DNA of 64,000 bases from JAGQZY01 sp964588335. Lineage in GTDB: Bacteria; Bdellovibrionota; Bdellovibrionia; Bdellovibrionales; JAGQZY01. Location of the stretch: assembly GCA_964588335.1 (NCBI GenBank), contig CAZPOV010000002.1, positions 62,001 to 126,000 of the forward strand. The letters run 5' to 3'. The notes beneath the pieces are model-generated. The model ran no database searches. It worked only from the letters and a program-made list of their open reading frames with translations, and had not been told where the DNA came from. The position numbers were made by a program, and so were the translations under genes. Positions within the stretch are counted from its first letter, which is position 1, and each line of letters opens with the position of its first letter. Shown here one piece after another: positions 8,631-18,217 of the stretch.

Positions 8631-10073
8631 ATGTTTGAAATAAAAAACCTGATTGGTGGCGAACTGGTGGCGCCAGTGAAAGGGAATTATCTCGATAATT
8701 TTGCACCAGCCACAGGACAGGTCTACTCGAAAGTACCAAATTCCGAGATCGATGATGTTAACCAAGCGGTGACTGCGGCGAAGAAAGCCTTTCAAAAATG
8801 GTCAAAGACCACGCCGACAAGTCGGGCCGACTTACTGATGAAGCTGGCTGATCTGATCGATAGAGACAGTGAAAAGTTGGCGCTGGCTGAATGCAAAGAT
8901 CAGGGTAAACCTTTGTGGCTGGCGAAGTCCGTGGATATTCCACGGGGAAGCTCCAACTTACGTTTCTTTGCGCATGCGATTTTGAATAATAAATCGGTTT
9001 CTTTTTCTGATGTTGAAGGGACCATAGAGTACGTCAATCGTAGCCCAATTGGTTCCTGTGCTTTGATCTCTCCTTGGAACTTGCCATTGTATTTGCTGAC
9101 ATGGAAGATTGCCCCTTGCGTAGCGACCGGTAATACGGCTATTTGTAAACCTTCGGAACTCACACCGATGACGGCTTTTCTGTTGAGTGAATTGATCATC
9201 GAAGCCGGTTTTCCTCCAGGGGTGATCAATATCGTTCACGGGGAGGGAAGTAAAACGGGTCAGGCTTTGATTGATCATCCCGATGTGCCGGTGGTTTCTT
9301 TCACTGGAGGCACTCAGACCGGGGCTCATATTGCAAAGACAGTGGCTCCGCGTTTCAAAAAGGTGAGCCTAGAGTTGGGTGGAAAAAATCCCAATATCCT
9401 TTTTGCTGATTGTGATTTTGAAAGGGCTTTAAAAACCACATTGCGATCGAGTTTCCTGAACCAGGGCGAAATTTGTTTATGTGGGTCTCGAATCTATGTT
9501 GAAGAGCCTATTTTTCAAAAATTCATTTCTCGATTTGTTGAGGAGACAGATAAGCTGGTGGTCGGAGATCCTTTGCAAAAGACAACCTTCTTGGGACCTT
9601 TGGTCTCGCAATCTCATTTGCAAAAGGTTTTAAGCTACGTCGAGCTGGCCCAACAAGAAGGTGGCCGCGTTTTAACGACAATGGACATTGGCAATTTGGA
9701 TGCCGAGTTGAGTAACGGCTATTTTATGCGACCGACTATTATTACAGGTGTTGGTAATGATTGCCGGGTGCAGAGAGAAGAGATTTTTGGACCGGTTGTG
9801 ACGGTCACCTCCTTTTCCTCTGAAGACGAGGTTGTGACTATGGCTAACGGTGTTGACTACGGTCTAGCCGCCAGTCTTTGGACCTCCGATTTGTCTCGAT
9901 CCCATCGCTTAGCAAAGCGAATTCAATCGGGAACGGTTTGGGTGAACTCATGGATGTACCGAAATCTCCGAGCTCCTTTAGGTGGTATGAAAAGCTCAGG
10001 AGTCGGGCGAGAAGGTGGTGATTACTCTCTCAATTTTTTCACTGAGACCCAGAACGTCAGTATTAATTATTAA
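8631..10073 (+). CDS. Aldehyde dehydrogenase, 2-aminomuconic/2-hydroxymuconic semialdehyde type
   Basis: A 480-residue NAD-dependent aldehyde dehydrogenase. The general base Glu lies in VSLELGGKNPN and the nucleophile Cys in NQGEICLCGSRIYV; the ICLC arrangement is typical of the 2-aminomuconic semialdehyde dehydrogenase subgroup (bacterial AmnC, animal ALDH8A1) and of 2-hydroxymuconic semialdehyde dehydrogenases. It is the last gene of the SDR-LLM-ALDH operon, 13 bases after the flavin enzyme. The genes at 19.2-22.6 kb supply the ring-cleavage and deaminase steps such a dehydrogenase would link. The family is certain, the subgroup probable. The 3' end overlaps the convergent kinase gene by 11 bases. 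Confidence 0.9.
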   Translation: MFEIKNLIGGELVAPVKGNYLDNFAPATGQVYSKVPNSEIDDVNQAVTAAKKAFQKWSKTTPTSRADLLMKLADLIDRDSEKLALAECKDQGKPLWLAKSVDIPRGSSNLRFFAHAILNNKSVSFSDVEGTIEYVNRSPIGSCALISPWNLPLYLLTWKIAPCVATGNTAICKPSELTPMTAFLLSELIIEAGFPPGVINIVHGEGSKTGQALIDHPDVPVVSFTGGTQTGAHIAKTVAPRFKKVSLELGGKNPNILFADCDFERALKTTLRSSFLNQGEICLCGSRIYVEEPIFQKFISRFVEETDKLVVGDPLQKTTFLGPLVSQSHLQKVLSYVELAQQEGGRVLTTMDIGNLDAELSNGYFMRPTIITGVGNDCRVQREEIFGPVVTVTSFSSEDEVVTMANGVDYGLAASLWTSDLSRSHRLAKRIQSGTVWVNSWMYRNLRAPLGGMKSSGVGREGGDYSLNFFTETQNVSINY

Positions 10074-12078
10074 TTTTTTGTGGAAACTTTATTGATTGAA
10101 GAAGCATTGATTCTTCGAATTTCCCTTTTGCAGACTGCTCGACGATATTTTTTTCGACGATCAGGTTCCATTGAGGCGAATAGGTGATGGTGCTTGTTTC
10201 TTTGATGTCGTCGGTTTGAGTGGTGCAGGCGATTTTGAATAAATCCTGTGGTGTTCCCGCCGCCTCGGCCTTTACTGTCGATAGAACTTCACAAGAGCGT
10301 TGCGACTCAAGAAAGGCACCACCAGCTTGTAGGGTTTTATACTTGAAAGAGGCTTTTTTACCTATGTGTAAAGGATAAATCTCATCGTAGTTACCTTGTG
10401 GAGTGACCGCTATATTGAATCGATTTTTTGAATACCAGCGAAGCGGTGGTAAAAAGGCATTGGACGAAATGTGTTGAGTGCTCCATAACCCTGTTTTACC
10501 GCTTTTGTGATAGGCATGCATGGTGTTGCCGCGCAGTTGTTTAACTTTAACAATATTGACCTGATTGATTAGATATTCGCCAGTGATGGCGTTGAATCGT
10601 GTCACTTTGTATTCTAAGACTGTCCCTTCAGGTAAGGGTTTCTTTTCGCCGGCTGGCACTGATGAAAGCTGACGACTCGCCGTTTCCTGCAATTTCTTTT
10701 TGAGGTCCTCAAGGCTATTGGTTGGTTCCTCTGTTGAGTCGCTATCAAGGATTAAACCAGCTATCGTATTCACGGGGTCAAATTTGACGCCCAGTTTGTT
10801 CAAGATCTTGGTCAGAGCAAATAGATTGAAACAAATAAATCCAATAATGAGTGTTCCCTTAATGACAAACTTTGGGTTGAATAAGGGAAATGGGATGTTA
10901 GTTTTCAATTTGCTTGAATCCAATTGAACGGTGGCCGTTTGTGGTTGAGGTTCACTGATGGCGCGGGTGTTCGATTGAGATGTTTCGAAGTTTTCAATGG
11001 CAAGATTCAAGCTCTCGCGATCAATGTGAACCGAATCTGGCGACCCGGACAACAGGTCGACTGTGGCATCTGTTTCAATATCTTGATTGGCATTTTTCAG
11101 CTCGACAAGTTTCGCAGCCAGTTTAATGATGATATCGACCTCTTGTTCGGTGTAACCTCGTTGAACCAAAAACAAGCGGCTTTCTTCCCGATTGGTGACA
11201 ACAACCTCCGGTCGTAAAGAAACACCGTGAAAATCTGGAAGACTTTGATCATTAACCTGTTCAAAATCAGCAAGGACTTCAAGCGAGCTCTGATAGCGTT
11301 CGCTTTTTTCTTTGGCAATCAGTTTGGCTATAACATTTTGCAGTTCTGGAGGAATCAGACGACAGACTTCCTCAGGTAAATTCAATTGCTCATTTCTGAT
11401 CTTATCGATGGTCTCAATTTTGGTACTCATTACGAACGGATTGCGACCAGTCAAAAGTTCGTAGAACACAACGCCTGCCGAAAACAGATCCGAGGCCGGC
11501 GTCGGTGGATGACCTTTGAGGATTTCCGGCGCCATATAATTAAGAGTTCCAATAAAATGATTTTCTTTCGTTAAATTTTGATCATCTTCGAGAAGACTTT
11601 TTGAAATACCGAAATCAACGATTTTAACTTGGTTGTTGGGCCCGACAAGAAGATTGGCTGGCTTAATATCTCTATGCAGGATACCTTTTTCGTGGGCCTG
11701 CTGTAAGCCAGTGATCACTTGTTTGATGGCATTGATCGAGTCCATGACACCGAAACTTTTCTTTTCGATCACCCGAGAAAGAGTGACTCCCTCGACGTAC
11801 TCCATGGCCAGATAGTGAATTCCGGCGTAGGTGCCAAAAGTGTAAATATTAACGATGTTCGGATGACTTAAAGAGGCTAAAATTTTTGCTTCATTCTCAA
11901 ATCGAATAAGCACTTTCGGATCGAGTTTTTGACCACTGCCATTGCCAAGAAATTTCAAAGCCACTTTTCTCGAGAGCTTAATATCTTCGGCTAGGAAAAC
12001 TTGCCCCATGCCACCTTCACCAAGGATCTTAAGAACTTTGTAGTTGTCAAAAATTTCGCCCGGTTGTGGTAGCCCCAT
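10063..12078 (-). CDS. Membrane-anchored Ser/Thr protein kinase
   Basis: Residues about 12-275 are a Hanks-type kinase: P-loop GEGGMGQVFLAED, Lys in VALKFL, catalytic HRDIKPANLL, DFGIS and MAPEIL. A linker of about 120 residues follows, then one transmembrane helix (IIGFICFNLFAL, around residues 405-425) and an extracytoplasmic domain of about 230 residues matching no PASTA or known sensor domain. The layout is that of a receptor kinase that reads an outside signal and phosphorylates cytoplasmic targets. The DxGIS of the activation segment and the RD motif suggest regulation by autophosphorylation. It is a single gene, convergent with the aldehyde dehydrogenase. Confidence 0.94.
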   Translation of the reverse strand: MGLPQPGEIFDNYKVLKILGEGGMGQVFLAEDIKLSRKVALKFLGNGSGQKLDPKVLIRFENEAKILASLSHPNIVNIYTFGTYAGIHYLAMEYVEGVTLSRVIEKKSFGVMDSINAIKQVITGLQQAHEKGILHRDIKPANLLVGPNNQVKIVDFGISKSLLEDDQNLTKENHFIGTLNYMAPEILKGHPPTPASDLFSAGVVFYELLTGRNPFVMSTKIETIDKIRNEQLNLPEEVCRLIPPELQNVIAKLIAKEKSERYQSSLEVLADFEQVNDQSLPDFHGVSLRPEVVVTNREESRLFLVQRGYTEQEVDIIIKLAAKLVELKNANQDIETDATVDLLSGSPDSVHIDRESLNLAIENFETSQSNTRAISEPQPQTATVQLDSSKLKTNIPFPLFNPKFVIKGTLIIGFICFNLFALTKILNKLGVKFDPVNTIAGLILDSDSTEEPTNSLEDLKKKLQETASRQLSSVPAGEKKPLPEGTVLEYKVTRFNAITGEYLINQVNIVKVKQLRGNTMHAYHKSGKTGLWSTQHISSNAFLPPLRWYSKNRFNIAVTPQGNYDEIYPLHIGKKASFKYKTLQAGGAFLESQRSCEVLSTVKAEAAGTPQDLFKIACTTQTDDIKETSTITYSPQWNLIVEKNIVEQSAKGKFEESMLLQSIKFPQKINN

Positions 12079-12164
12079 TCTTCATCCTCTTCGTATTTAC
12101 TATCGGAAGTTTGGGCTCAGTTTTGAAGGTCAATAGTCACCTTTTTTAAAGCTCAATCTGGACT

Positions 12165-12293
12165 ATGGTCGATTATTATGTTTTTGAGGTAAATGCCAAC
12201 AAGCGAATCTACAAAGTGACAATCCAGAAAACAGTGGAATCGTCTCTAGTGTTTGCGGAATTTGAAAAACAATTGCAGTATCGAACCGGTTAA
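12165..12293 (+). CDS. Possible small protein (42 aa)
   Basis: The frame MVDYYVFEVNANKRIYKVTI... ends QLQYRTG. Composition and codon use look like a genuine small basic-acidic protein with alternating strands followed by a helix. It sits divergently upstream of the kinase gene and its stop overlaps the stop of the convergent lipoprotein gene. There is no clear ribosome site. No family is recognised. Confidence 0.45.
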   Translation: MVDYYVFEVNANKRIYKVTIQKTVESSLVFAEFEKQLQYRTG

Positions 12294-12937
12294 TTTTCTT
12301 CGGCTCTTAGATCAACGACGCTGACTTTCTTGTTCTTTATCTCAGTTAACCCAAAGGGGCCGACTTTAATAAAAGGCTCGTCTTTGAAAATTATTTTCTG
12401 TAGGCGACGGTCGAAGTTGACGTCCAAGGTTTCAGGTAAGTCCGCTGTCCAACGTACAAATAGTTTTTTCAACTTATTTTTAAATTCAAAGGCGTAAACC
12501 CGGTCGCGATCATAAGAAACAAAAAGCAATTCTCTAAGACCGTCTTCATTAAAATCATGGGCGAAGGGAATGGAGTCTTGTAAAAGGGCGATTCGGTTCG
12601 AGTTGAAATTCACTAATTCACTAAAATTGGGGCCTTGGGTGATTCGCAAAATGCTATTTCGCTTGTTCGAAGAGTTTGGTAACACTGAAATGAAGACATG
12701 CTCTTGCGCCCCTTCATTATCCAAATTGCTTACCAGTACTTTTGAGGTCACTTGCGAAGATGAGTCGCTGCTAGTGGTTTCGTTAGGCCAATGATTGTAA
12801 ACAATTTCAGAGCTTAGTATTTCTTCGGAGGCGCCTCCAGGTCCACCGGAGTCCGAGCAGGCGGAGACAAGCGCCAGGCTCATTAAGAGTGGTACGACAT
12901 TTTCAAATAATGAAATCTGCAAAGGCCTGTGTTTCAC
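12290..12937 (-). CDS. Lipoprotein, possibly with a VCBS/FG-GAP-like repeat
   Basis: A signal peptide with the lipobox LVSAC is followed by a Ser/Gly-rich linker and a beta-rich domain of about 160 residues. The segment PFAHDFNEDGLRELLFVSYD resembles a VCBS/FG-GAP repeat, with a calcium-loop-like DFNEDG. Only one such repeat is clear, so it is not a full propeller. The start is GTG with AAGGAGG upstream. Lipid-anchored envelope protein of unknown role. Confidence 0.78.
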   Translation of the reverse strand: MKHRPLQISLFENVVPLLMSLALVSACSDSGGPGGASEEILSSEIVYNHWPNETTSSDSSSQVTSKVLVSNLDNEGAQEHVFISVLPNSSNKRNSILRITQGPNFSELVNFNSNRIALLQDSIPFAHDFNEDGLRELLFVSYDRDRVYAFEFKNKLKKLFVRWTADLPETLDVNFDRRLQKIIFKDEPFIKVGPFGLTEIKNKKVSVVDLRAEEN

Positions 12938-13291
12938 AAGCGCCTCCTTCTAAAGCCTGACCTGTTGATGCGTTCAGCGTCTGAAGTCATTATCGGAAGT
13001 CTCTTGAGGGCTCCTCAATAATATCAGGAGACCGCTGAAAAAATGGCTCCAGAAGGGATTTCTAGTCAAAATACGGGGCTTTTATCAGATCCTGTAAACA
13101 AGTTAGGCATAATCAGTAGTGTTGCGAAGACTTTTCTTAAGTTGCTGAAAATACTGGTTATTTCTTCTGTTGAAAGTCAATTGATTCCGGTATTGAAAAG
13201 CCAATGACTTTATTGAAAACAAAAATCATCTTTATTTTGCCCTCTCAACAAGAAAGCATTAGGTTCAGCAGCATTCGAACAGGAGGAATCT
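12938..13291. other. Intergenic region before the iron-uptake-like operon
   Basis: No gene is supported. The region must hold the promoter of the 13.3-19.1 kb operon. An AT-rich segment (13180-13240) and an imperfect inverted repeat TGAAAATA...TTATTTC near 13146-13163 could bind a Fur-like regulator, but the match to a Fur box is too poor to call. Confidence 0.3.
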
Positions 13292-14851
13292 ATGAAAATC
13301 AATTTATTAATTGCCAGCACGCTTGCGTCCTTCTCGGCATTTGCCAATGTGCAGCCGATGGACTTGCAACAGGCTCAACAACTTCTTAATCAACCGATCC
13401 CTGAAAATATTCAAACCGTTCTCGATCAAACTCCCACCGATTACAGTTTTTCAAACCAGCAAGGTGAGAGTTCCGTGAATTATCAAGGTCAGGTGATGCG
13501 GAATGTTTTGATCAACGACAATAAGGCGGGATTTTATTCATTAAAGTACGCAGAATTGACGGGTGATAAACAAGCCGCCACTGACAAGTTGGACTCGTAT
13601 TACGTTTACGAAGTCGAGAAAGACGGTGGGTCTTTCTTTTCTACGCAAATCGCGGATGAAAACGGAACCGTACAACCCTCTCCTTGGGAAGGCTTTGAAT
13701 ACAGCGCCATTTTTCCAAGAGAAATTAACTTAAAATCAAAAATGGCCGGCGAAGACAATGCTTTAAGAAATGCTGAATTGTTGGGGTGGAACACACCACA
13801 ATTGGGTGGCGTGGTTGTCGATCGCAATGGTGATGGCACCCTTATGCCAACAGAATTTTTTGAAGCCATGATCGAAGCTGTGGCTAACAATGCCAGTGGG
13901 ACCGAAGGTGGTTTTGTCGCCCCTAACGGAGCGATGAATGGTCAACCTGTCGATTTGGCAGCTATTTTGCCCAATGGAGTTGACTTGGCGCAAATGTCAC
14001 AAAAATTCTTGCATGTTGCTGTGAGTTTTTCGCAGGCAGCCGGGGACTACCTCAGTGATGATATCATTCCGACTCCAGACACACCCATCAACAGTTTAAA
14101 AGGTTTGTATGGCGACAATTCAGCTCCTTTAGCGAACCGAACCTACACTTACCTTCAGCACCATTGGGATGAGGCCTTCGGCTATTATGGCGCGGCTCGA
14201 AACTACCTGGATTATACCGACATGGAAATTCGTTCGGGTGTCTCCATTGATGCCTACACGTCCGATGAAGTGATCGATCCGACCAACGGCAACATTCTTT
14301 ATATTTCGGCTCTTAACGAACCCGACTTGGTTTATTCACTGAGCTCAGAGAAAAACATGGGGCTTTCTGTGAATGCGGCCAAACGAGATCTTGGTGCACA
14401 GACGGGCAGCGAAGACTTCACTCAGAAGACCATGACCGCATTTTTGAAAGGCCGTCAGCTGGTGCAAGAGCGTCCAGAGGGTTATATGCCCTATGCACAG
14501 GCACACGCTGTTGTGGCCTTGCATGAGTGGGAACGCGTGATCGCAGCCACTGTTGTTCATTACATCAATGAGACAGCAGCGGACCTCAAAGTCTACGGGA
14601 CCGCCGACTACACATTCACCAATCTTGCCAAACATTATTCGGAAATGAAAGGTTTTGCGTTTGCCTTCCAATTCAACCCCCGTTCTGTGATGAGCATTGC
14701 TGACTTTAAAGAGCTTCACCAGTTATTAGGAGATCGTCCAGTGGATCCAACGTCCGGCGATGTCGATCAGTATGTTCAAGATTTATTGGCAGCCCGCGAT
14801 ATCCTACAAGAAACCTATGGCTTTAACCCTGTCGACGTGGAGAACTGGTAA
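13292..14851 (+). CDS. Exported DUF4856-like protein
   Basis: A signal peptide (to about residue 18, FSAFA) precedes a 500-residue periplasmic or surface protein. The segment LQHHWDEAFGYYGAARNYLD resembles the conserved core of DUF4856, a family usually found next to imelysin proteins in iron-responsive loci. A calcium-loop-like DRNGDGTLMPTEFF lies around residue 175. AGGAGG precedes ATG 13292. Its stop overlaps the start of the imelysin-like gene (TAATG), so the two are coupled. The sequence lacks a lipobox, unlike most DUF4856 members I know of. A role in metal or haem binding at the cell surface is inferred from context only. Confidence 0.78.
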   Translation: MKINLLIASTLASFSAFANVQPMDLQQAQQLLNQPIPENIQTVLDQTPTDYSFSNQQGESSVNYQGQVMRNVLINDNKAGFYSLKYAELTGDKQAATDKLDSYYVYEVEKDGGSFFSTQIADENGTVQPSPWEGFEYSAIFPREINLKSKMAGEDNALRNAELLGWNTPQLGGVVVDRNGDGTLMPTEFFEAMIEAVANNASGTEGGFVAPNGAMNGQPVDLAAILPNGVDLAQMSQKFLHVAVSFSQAAGDYLSDDIIPTPDTPINSLKGLYGDNSAPLANRTYTYLQHHWDEAFGYYGAARNYLDYTDMEIRSGVSIDAYTSDEVIDPTNGNILYISALNEPDLVYSLSSEKNMGLSVNAAKRDLGAQTGSEDFTQKTMTAFLKGRQLVQERPEGYMPYAQAHAVVALHEWERVIAATVVHYINETAADLKVYGTADYTFTNLAKHYSEMKGFAFAFQFNPRSVMSIADFKELHQLLGDRPVDPTSGDVDQYVQDLLAARDILQETYGFNPVDVENW

Positions 14852-16014
14852 TGAAGTTAGCAATTGCATCGCTCATTCTCTTAGGCCTTTTCTTCGGTTG
14901 TTCGAGTTCGACCAATCCCGCTGAATCTGAACCTGCGGTCGATAAAGATTTAGAGTTGGTTAATCATTTGACCGAGACTCTAGTAGCTCCTAGGCTTTCC
15001 ACCATGGCGGTTGGAGCTCAGGGCTTAAACGAAAGCGTCGTTCAAGCCTGTTCCGGAGAAGTCGTCGAAGTTTCAAACCTACAAGCGACTTGGGATAATA
15101 TTATGCAAAACTTCCACTATACGGAAGTTTTCATTTATGGACCTCTACTGATCGAAGAAGAAGATAAAATGGGCGATACCAATCCCATCAAGAACGTGAT
15201 CTATAGCTTGCAAGATCCAGAGAAGCAGGCGGCTGTGATCGACCGGGAAATGCAAAAAGCCCACCTTCAACAAGACAAATACAATTTGCGCACCCGACCC
15301 AATATTATCGGTCTTGATGCCATCGAGTATGTTCTTTTTGAAAAATTAAAAGATCAGGAAAGTTTGGCAGAGACCGATGAGTCCTGCACTTATCTGCAAG
15401 CCATCACTGCCGAGCTTGTCGTTTGGGTGGATAAGATTCACGGCGATTTTCTATCGAAAGTTTACCAGCCCCTGCAAACGGCTGATGGACAAACTCGTGC
15501 TCGGTTTTTTATCGATCAGTACACCAAGGGTTTGATTACATTCACTGACAAAGAGTTGAAAGACCGAAAGTTGGGAGCCCCACTTGGTCTTGCAACCACT
15601 GAGAATTATGATTGTGAGTTGGGTGTAAACTGTCACACCTTGTACATCGAGCATCAGTTCTCTGCAAAAGCTCACCAGGCTCTGTTAACCAATTTTCAGG
15701 CCATTCATGACGCCTTTGAAGGAACCAGTGATAGCAAAGGAACGGGCTTTGGTTACTCGGACTACATTGACAATAGTAACTCCGATCAATTGAAGTCTTT
15801 TGCTGAGGAGCGAGTGGTCAAGCGCGTGAAGGTTCTACCCGAAGGCGCTGAGTTTGCTGAAGCTTTTGCGAGCTACCAAGGTGATGAGAGTCTCGATCAC
15901 CCGGCTTATGCAGCTTATAAAGAAATTCAAAAGTTAACCACTTGGCTCAAAACTGATTTTGTAGCAGAGATGAACGCGGAGTTGCCAGAGAATGTTCAGG
16001 GAGACAATGACTGA
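14851..16014 (+). CDS. Imelysin-like (M75 family) lipoprotein
   Basis: The signal peptide ends in LFFGCSS, a lipobox. The segment RTRPNIIGLDAIEYVLFEK matches the imelysin core in which Glu and nearby residues form the putative metal site of the IrpA/EfeO-like fold. At 387 residues it has the usual two-bundle length. Imelysins are iron-regulated periplasmic proteins whose metal-binding function is established by family and whose peptidase activity is doubtful. It overlaps both neighbours, so the DUF4856-like protein, imelysin and TonB-dependent receptor are made together. Confidence 0.85.
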   Translation: MKLAIASLILLGLFFGCSSSTNPAESEPAVDKDLELVNHLTETLVAPRLSTMAVGAQGLNESVVQACSGEVVEVSNLQATWDNIMQNFHYTEVFIYGPLLIEEEDKMGDTNPIKNVIYSLQDPEKQAAVIDREMQKAHLQQDKYNLRTRPNIIGLDAIEYVLFEKLKDQESLAETDESCTYLQAITAELVVWVDKIHGDFLSKVYQPLQTADGQTRARFFIDQYTKGLITFTDKELKDRKLGAPLGLATTENYDCELGVNCHTLYIEHQFSAKAHQALLTNFQAIHDAFEGTSDSKGTGFGYSDYIDNSNSDQLKSFAEERVVKRVKVLPEGAEFAEAFASYQGDESLDHPAYAAYKEIQKLTTWLKTDFVAEMNAELPENVQGDND

Positions 16015-18217
16015 TTTGTTTTCGCCTGTACTCCGCAACCACTGCCTAAGCCTTCTTTTGGGAGTCTTAGGCATTTTCTATTGTGGTGCTGTGCAGGCCG
16101 ATGATCGAACCGCAGTCGAGAAACTTTCGGTGATGGGTAAACGTGAGGCTTTGCCGACGCGTCCTGGTTCGGCCCACGTTCTATCGGAGAATGAGCTGGA
16201 GAAATTTGACTTCAATGACATTCACAGAGTCCTACGGCAAGTGCCCGGTGTGAATGTGCAAGAAGAGGATGGCTTCGGCCTGCGTCCCAATATTGGTTTG
16301 CGAGGCGGTCATCCCCATCGAAGTAAAAAAGTCACATTGCTTGAAGATGGTGTTCTTATTGGCCCGGCGCCGTACTCGGCGCCAGCGGCTTACTACTTTC
16401 CACAAATGAGTAAGATAGCCGCTGTTGAAGTTTTTAAAGGGGTACCATCAACCGCCTTTGGCCCCAATTCCATTGGTGGGGCCTTGAATTTAATCACTCG
16501 TATGAACGAGCCGGGACTGCGTTTGGGTGTGCAAGCTGGAAATTACAATTCGCAGCAGTACAATCTTTCAGCAGGTGTTGCCACATACGGCGATTTTAGT
16601 TTTGATCTCAATCATACAAAGACCCAAGGTTTCAAAGAGCTGGACAATCGCGACGACACAGGGTTTGAACGCAATAATCTCACCTTTCGGTGGGATAAGT
16701 ATTTTGTGACTAAAGATCAAAACATCAATTTCAAGTTCAATTGGTCAGACGAAAAGTCCAATGAAACTTATGCTGGGTTAACGGAGCAAGATTTTAATTC
16801 TAACCCTTACTATCGCTACCCAGGAACCGAACGCGATACAATGAACTGGGTTCATAATCAGTTTTTCTTAAGCTATGCGATCAGTCCAGTCGACAGCTTA
16901 CGCCACCGACTAACCCTTTATCGTCATCGCTACAAAAGATCTTGGTACAAGTTGAATGGGTTCGCCGGCACCAACCCTAACAACCCTTCGCAAGCCATAA
17001 TCGACGTACTGAATAACCCTGATTTGGCTGCCAATAATTATTACTACCAGGTGATTTCAGGTCAGGCCGACTCGGGTGTACTGAGTGATGATCGTGATGT
17101 TTTAGACCTTGGCAATAACCAGCGTCAGTACCTATCGCAAGGAGTTCAGTTTCATACCGACTATGAACTCGATGGCTTTGCTTGGGATCACAATTTTCAA
17201 TTGGACTATCGTTTTCATCAAGATCAAATCAACCGTTTTCATGAGTCCGATTTCTTTAACATGGTTTCAGGGCGCTTGGTAGAAAACACCAGTCGTGATC
17301 AACAGGTGACGGCTCTCAACAAAGGCGCAGCCACTGCCAACACTTTGGCTCTCACTTACGAAGCGCAGTGGGAGAAACTGACAATTCAATCCATTGTTCG
17401 TGGTGAGGATATTCAATATGAATTTGACGATTATCTCAATGGTACAAGCAGTGAATCGTCGGATCACATTTTAGCTCCCGGTTTGGGCCTGTTTCATCAA
17501 ACCTTTGCGAAAACCGGATTTTTAGCTGGAGTTAATAAAGGTTTCACTCCCACGGGTCCGGGGCAATCCCCTGGCGTAAAACCAGAAGAAGCGATCAATT
17601 ATGAATTGGGCGTGCGCCACACCGGCCGAGTCGGGTTGGAGTTGATTGGATTCCTTAGTGATTATCAAAATCTTCTAGGGACCTGCACCCAGTCAGGTGG
17701 ATGCACAGTCGGAGAATTGGATCGAAGTTTTAATGGTGGCGAGGCCCAAGTTTGGGGTGTCGAGTTTCTTTTACAAACCGATCTGAAAACTCGAACTATG
17801 AACTTTCCCATTCGTTGGAATTTCACCCATAGCCAAGCTCAATTTAAAAATAGTTTTTCTTCGGCCCTGCCTGAATGGGGGAATGGTGATGTGGTCAGTG
17901 GTGACCCAATTCCTTACATTCCCAATTGGCAAAGTAATTTAGTTGTCGGTTGGGAGTGGCAAGACTGGTCGACTTATTTGAACGCGAATTATTTAGGTGA
18001 AATGGCTGATCAAGCCGTGGCCAGTGGACGACGAACGATCCCTGGACGTATAGTTTTTGGTGCGGCCGTGGGCTGGTCGTTTGCACCTCGATCGAAACTC
18101 CAACTGCGTCTGGATAATATTACCAACCAAGAGTATGTGGTTTCGAATCGACCTTTTGGGCTGCGCCCAGGCCGACCTTTTATGGCCTTTGTAGGAGTTG
18201 AGCATGTCTTCTTTTGA
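16007..18217 (+). CDS. TonB-dependent receptor, FecA-like
   Basis: A signal peptide is followed by a plug domain with LRQVPGVNVQEEDGFGLRPN, LEDGVLIGPAPYSAPAAYYFP and the barrel ending FVGVEHVFF with a terminal Phe. The APYSAPAAYYFP region is typical of receptors for ferric dicitrate and related ferric chelates. At 736 residues it has a full 22-strand barrel and no N-terminal signalling extension of the FecA-FecR type. ATG 16007, with AGGGAG upstream, overlaps the imelysin stop by eight bases. It imports an iron complex across the outer membrane with TonB energy; the substrate is inferred. Confidence 0.92.
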   Translation: MTDLFSPVLRNHCLSLLLGVLGIFYCGAVQADDRTAVEKLSVMGKREALPTRPGSAHVLSENELEKFDFNDIHRVLRQVPGVNVQEEDGFGLRPNIGLRGGHPHRSKKVTLLEDGVLIGPAPYSAPAAYYFPQMSKIAAVEVFKGVPSTAFGPNSIGGALNLITRMNEPGLRLGVQAGNYNSQQYNLSAGVATYGDFSFDLNHTKTQGFKELDNRDDTGFERNNLTFRWDKYFVTKDQNINFKFNWSDEKSNETYAGLTEQDFNSNPYYRYPGTERDTMNWVHNQFFLSYAISPVDSLRHRLTLYRHRYKRSWYKLNGFAGTNPNNPSQAIIDVLNNPDLAANNYYYQVISGQADSGVLSDDRDVLDLGNNQRQYLSQGVQFHTDYELDGFAWDHNFQLDYRFHQDQINRFHESDFFNMVSGRLVENTSRDQQVTALNKGAATANTLALTYEAQWEKLTIQSIVRGEDIQYEFDDYLNGTSSESSDHILAPGLGLFHQTFAKTGFLAGVNKGFTPTGPGQSPGVKPEEAINYELGVRHTGRVGLELIGFLSDYQNLLGTCTQSGGCTVGELDRSFNGGEAQVWGVEFLLQTDLKTRTMNFPIRWNFTHSQAQFKNSFSSALPEWGNGDVVSGDPIPYIPNWQSNLVVGWEWQDWSTYLNANYLGEMADQAVASGRRTIPGRIVFGAAVGWSFAPRSKLQLRLDNITNQEYVVSNRPFGLRPGRPFMAFVGVEHVFF

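Noticed and set aside
13120..13200. Fur box before the iron-uptake-like operon
   Set aside because: The best inverted repeat has too many mismatches to the GATAATGATAATCATTATC consensus.
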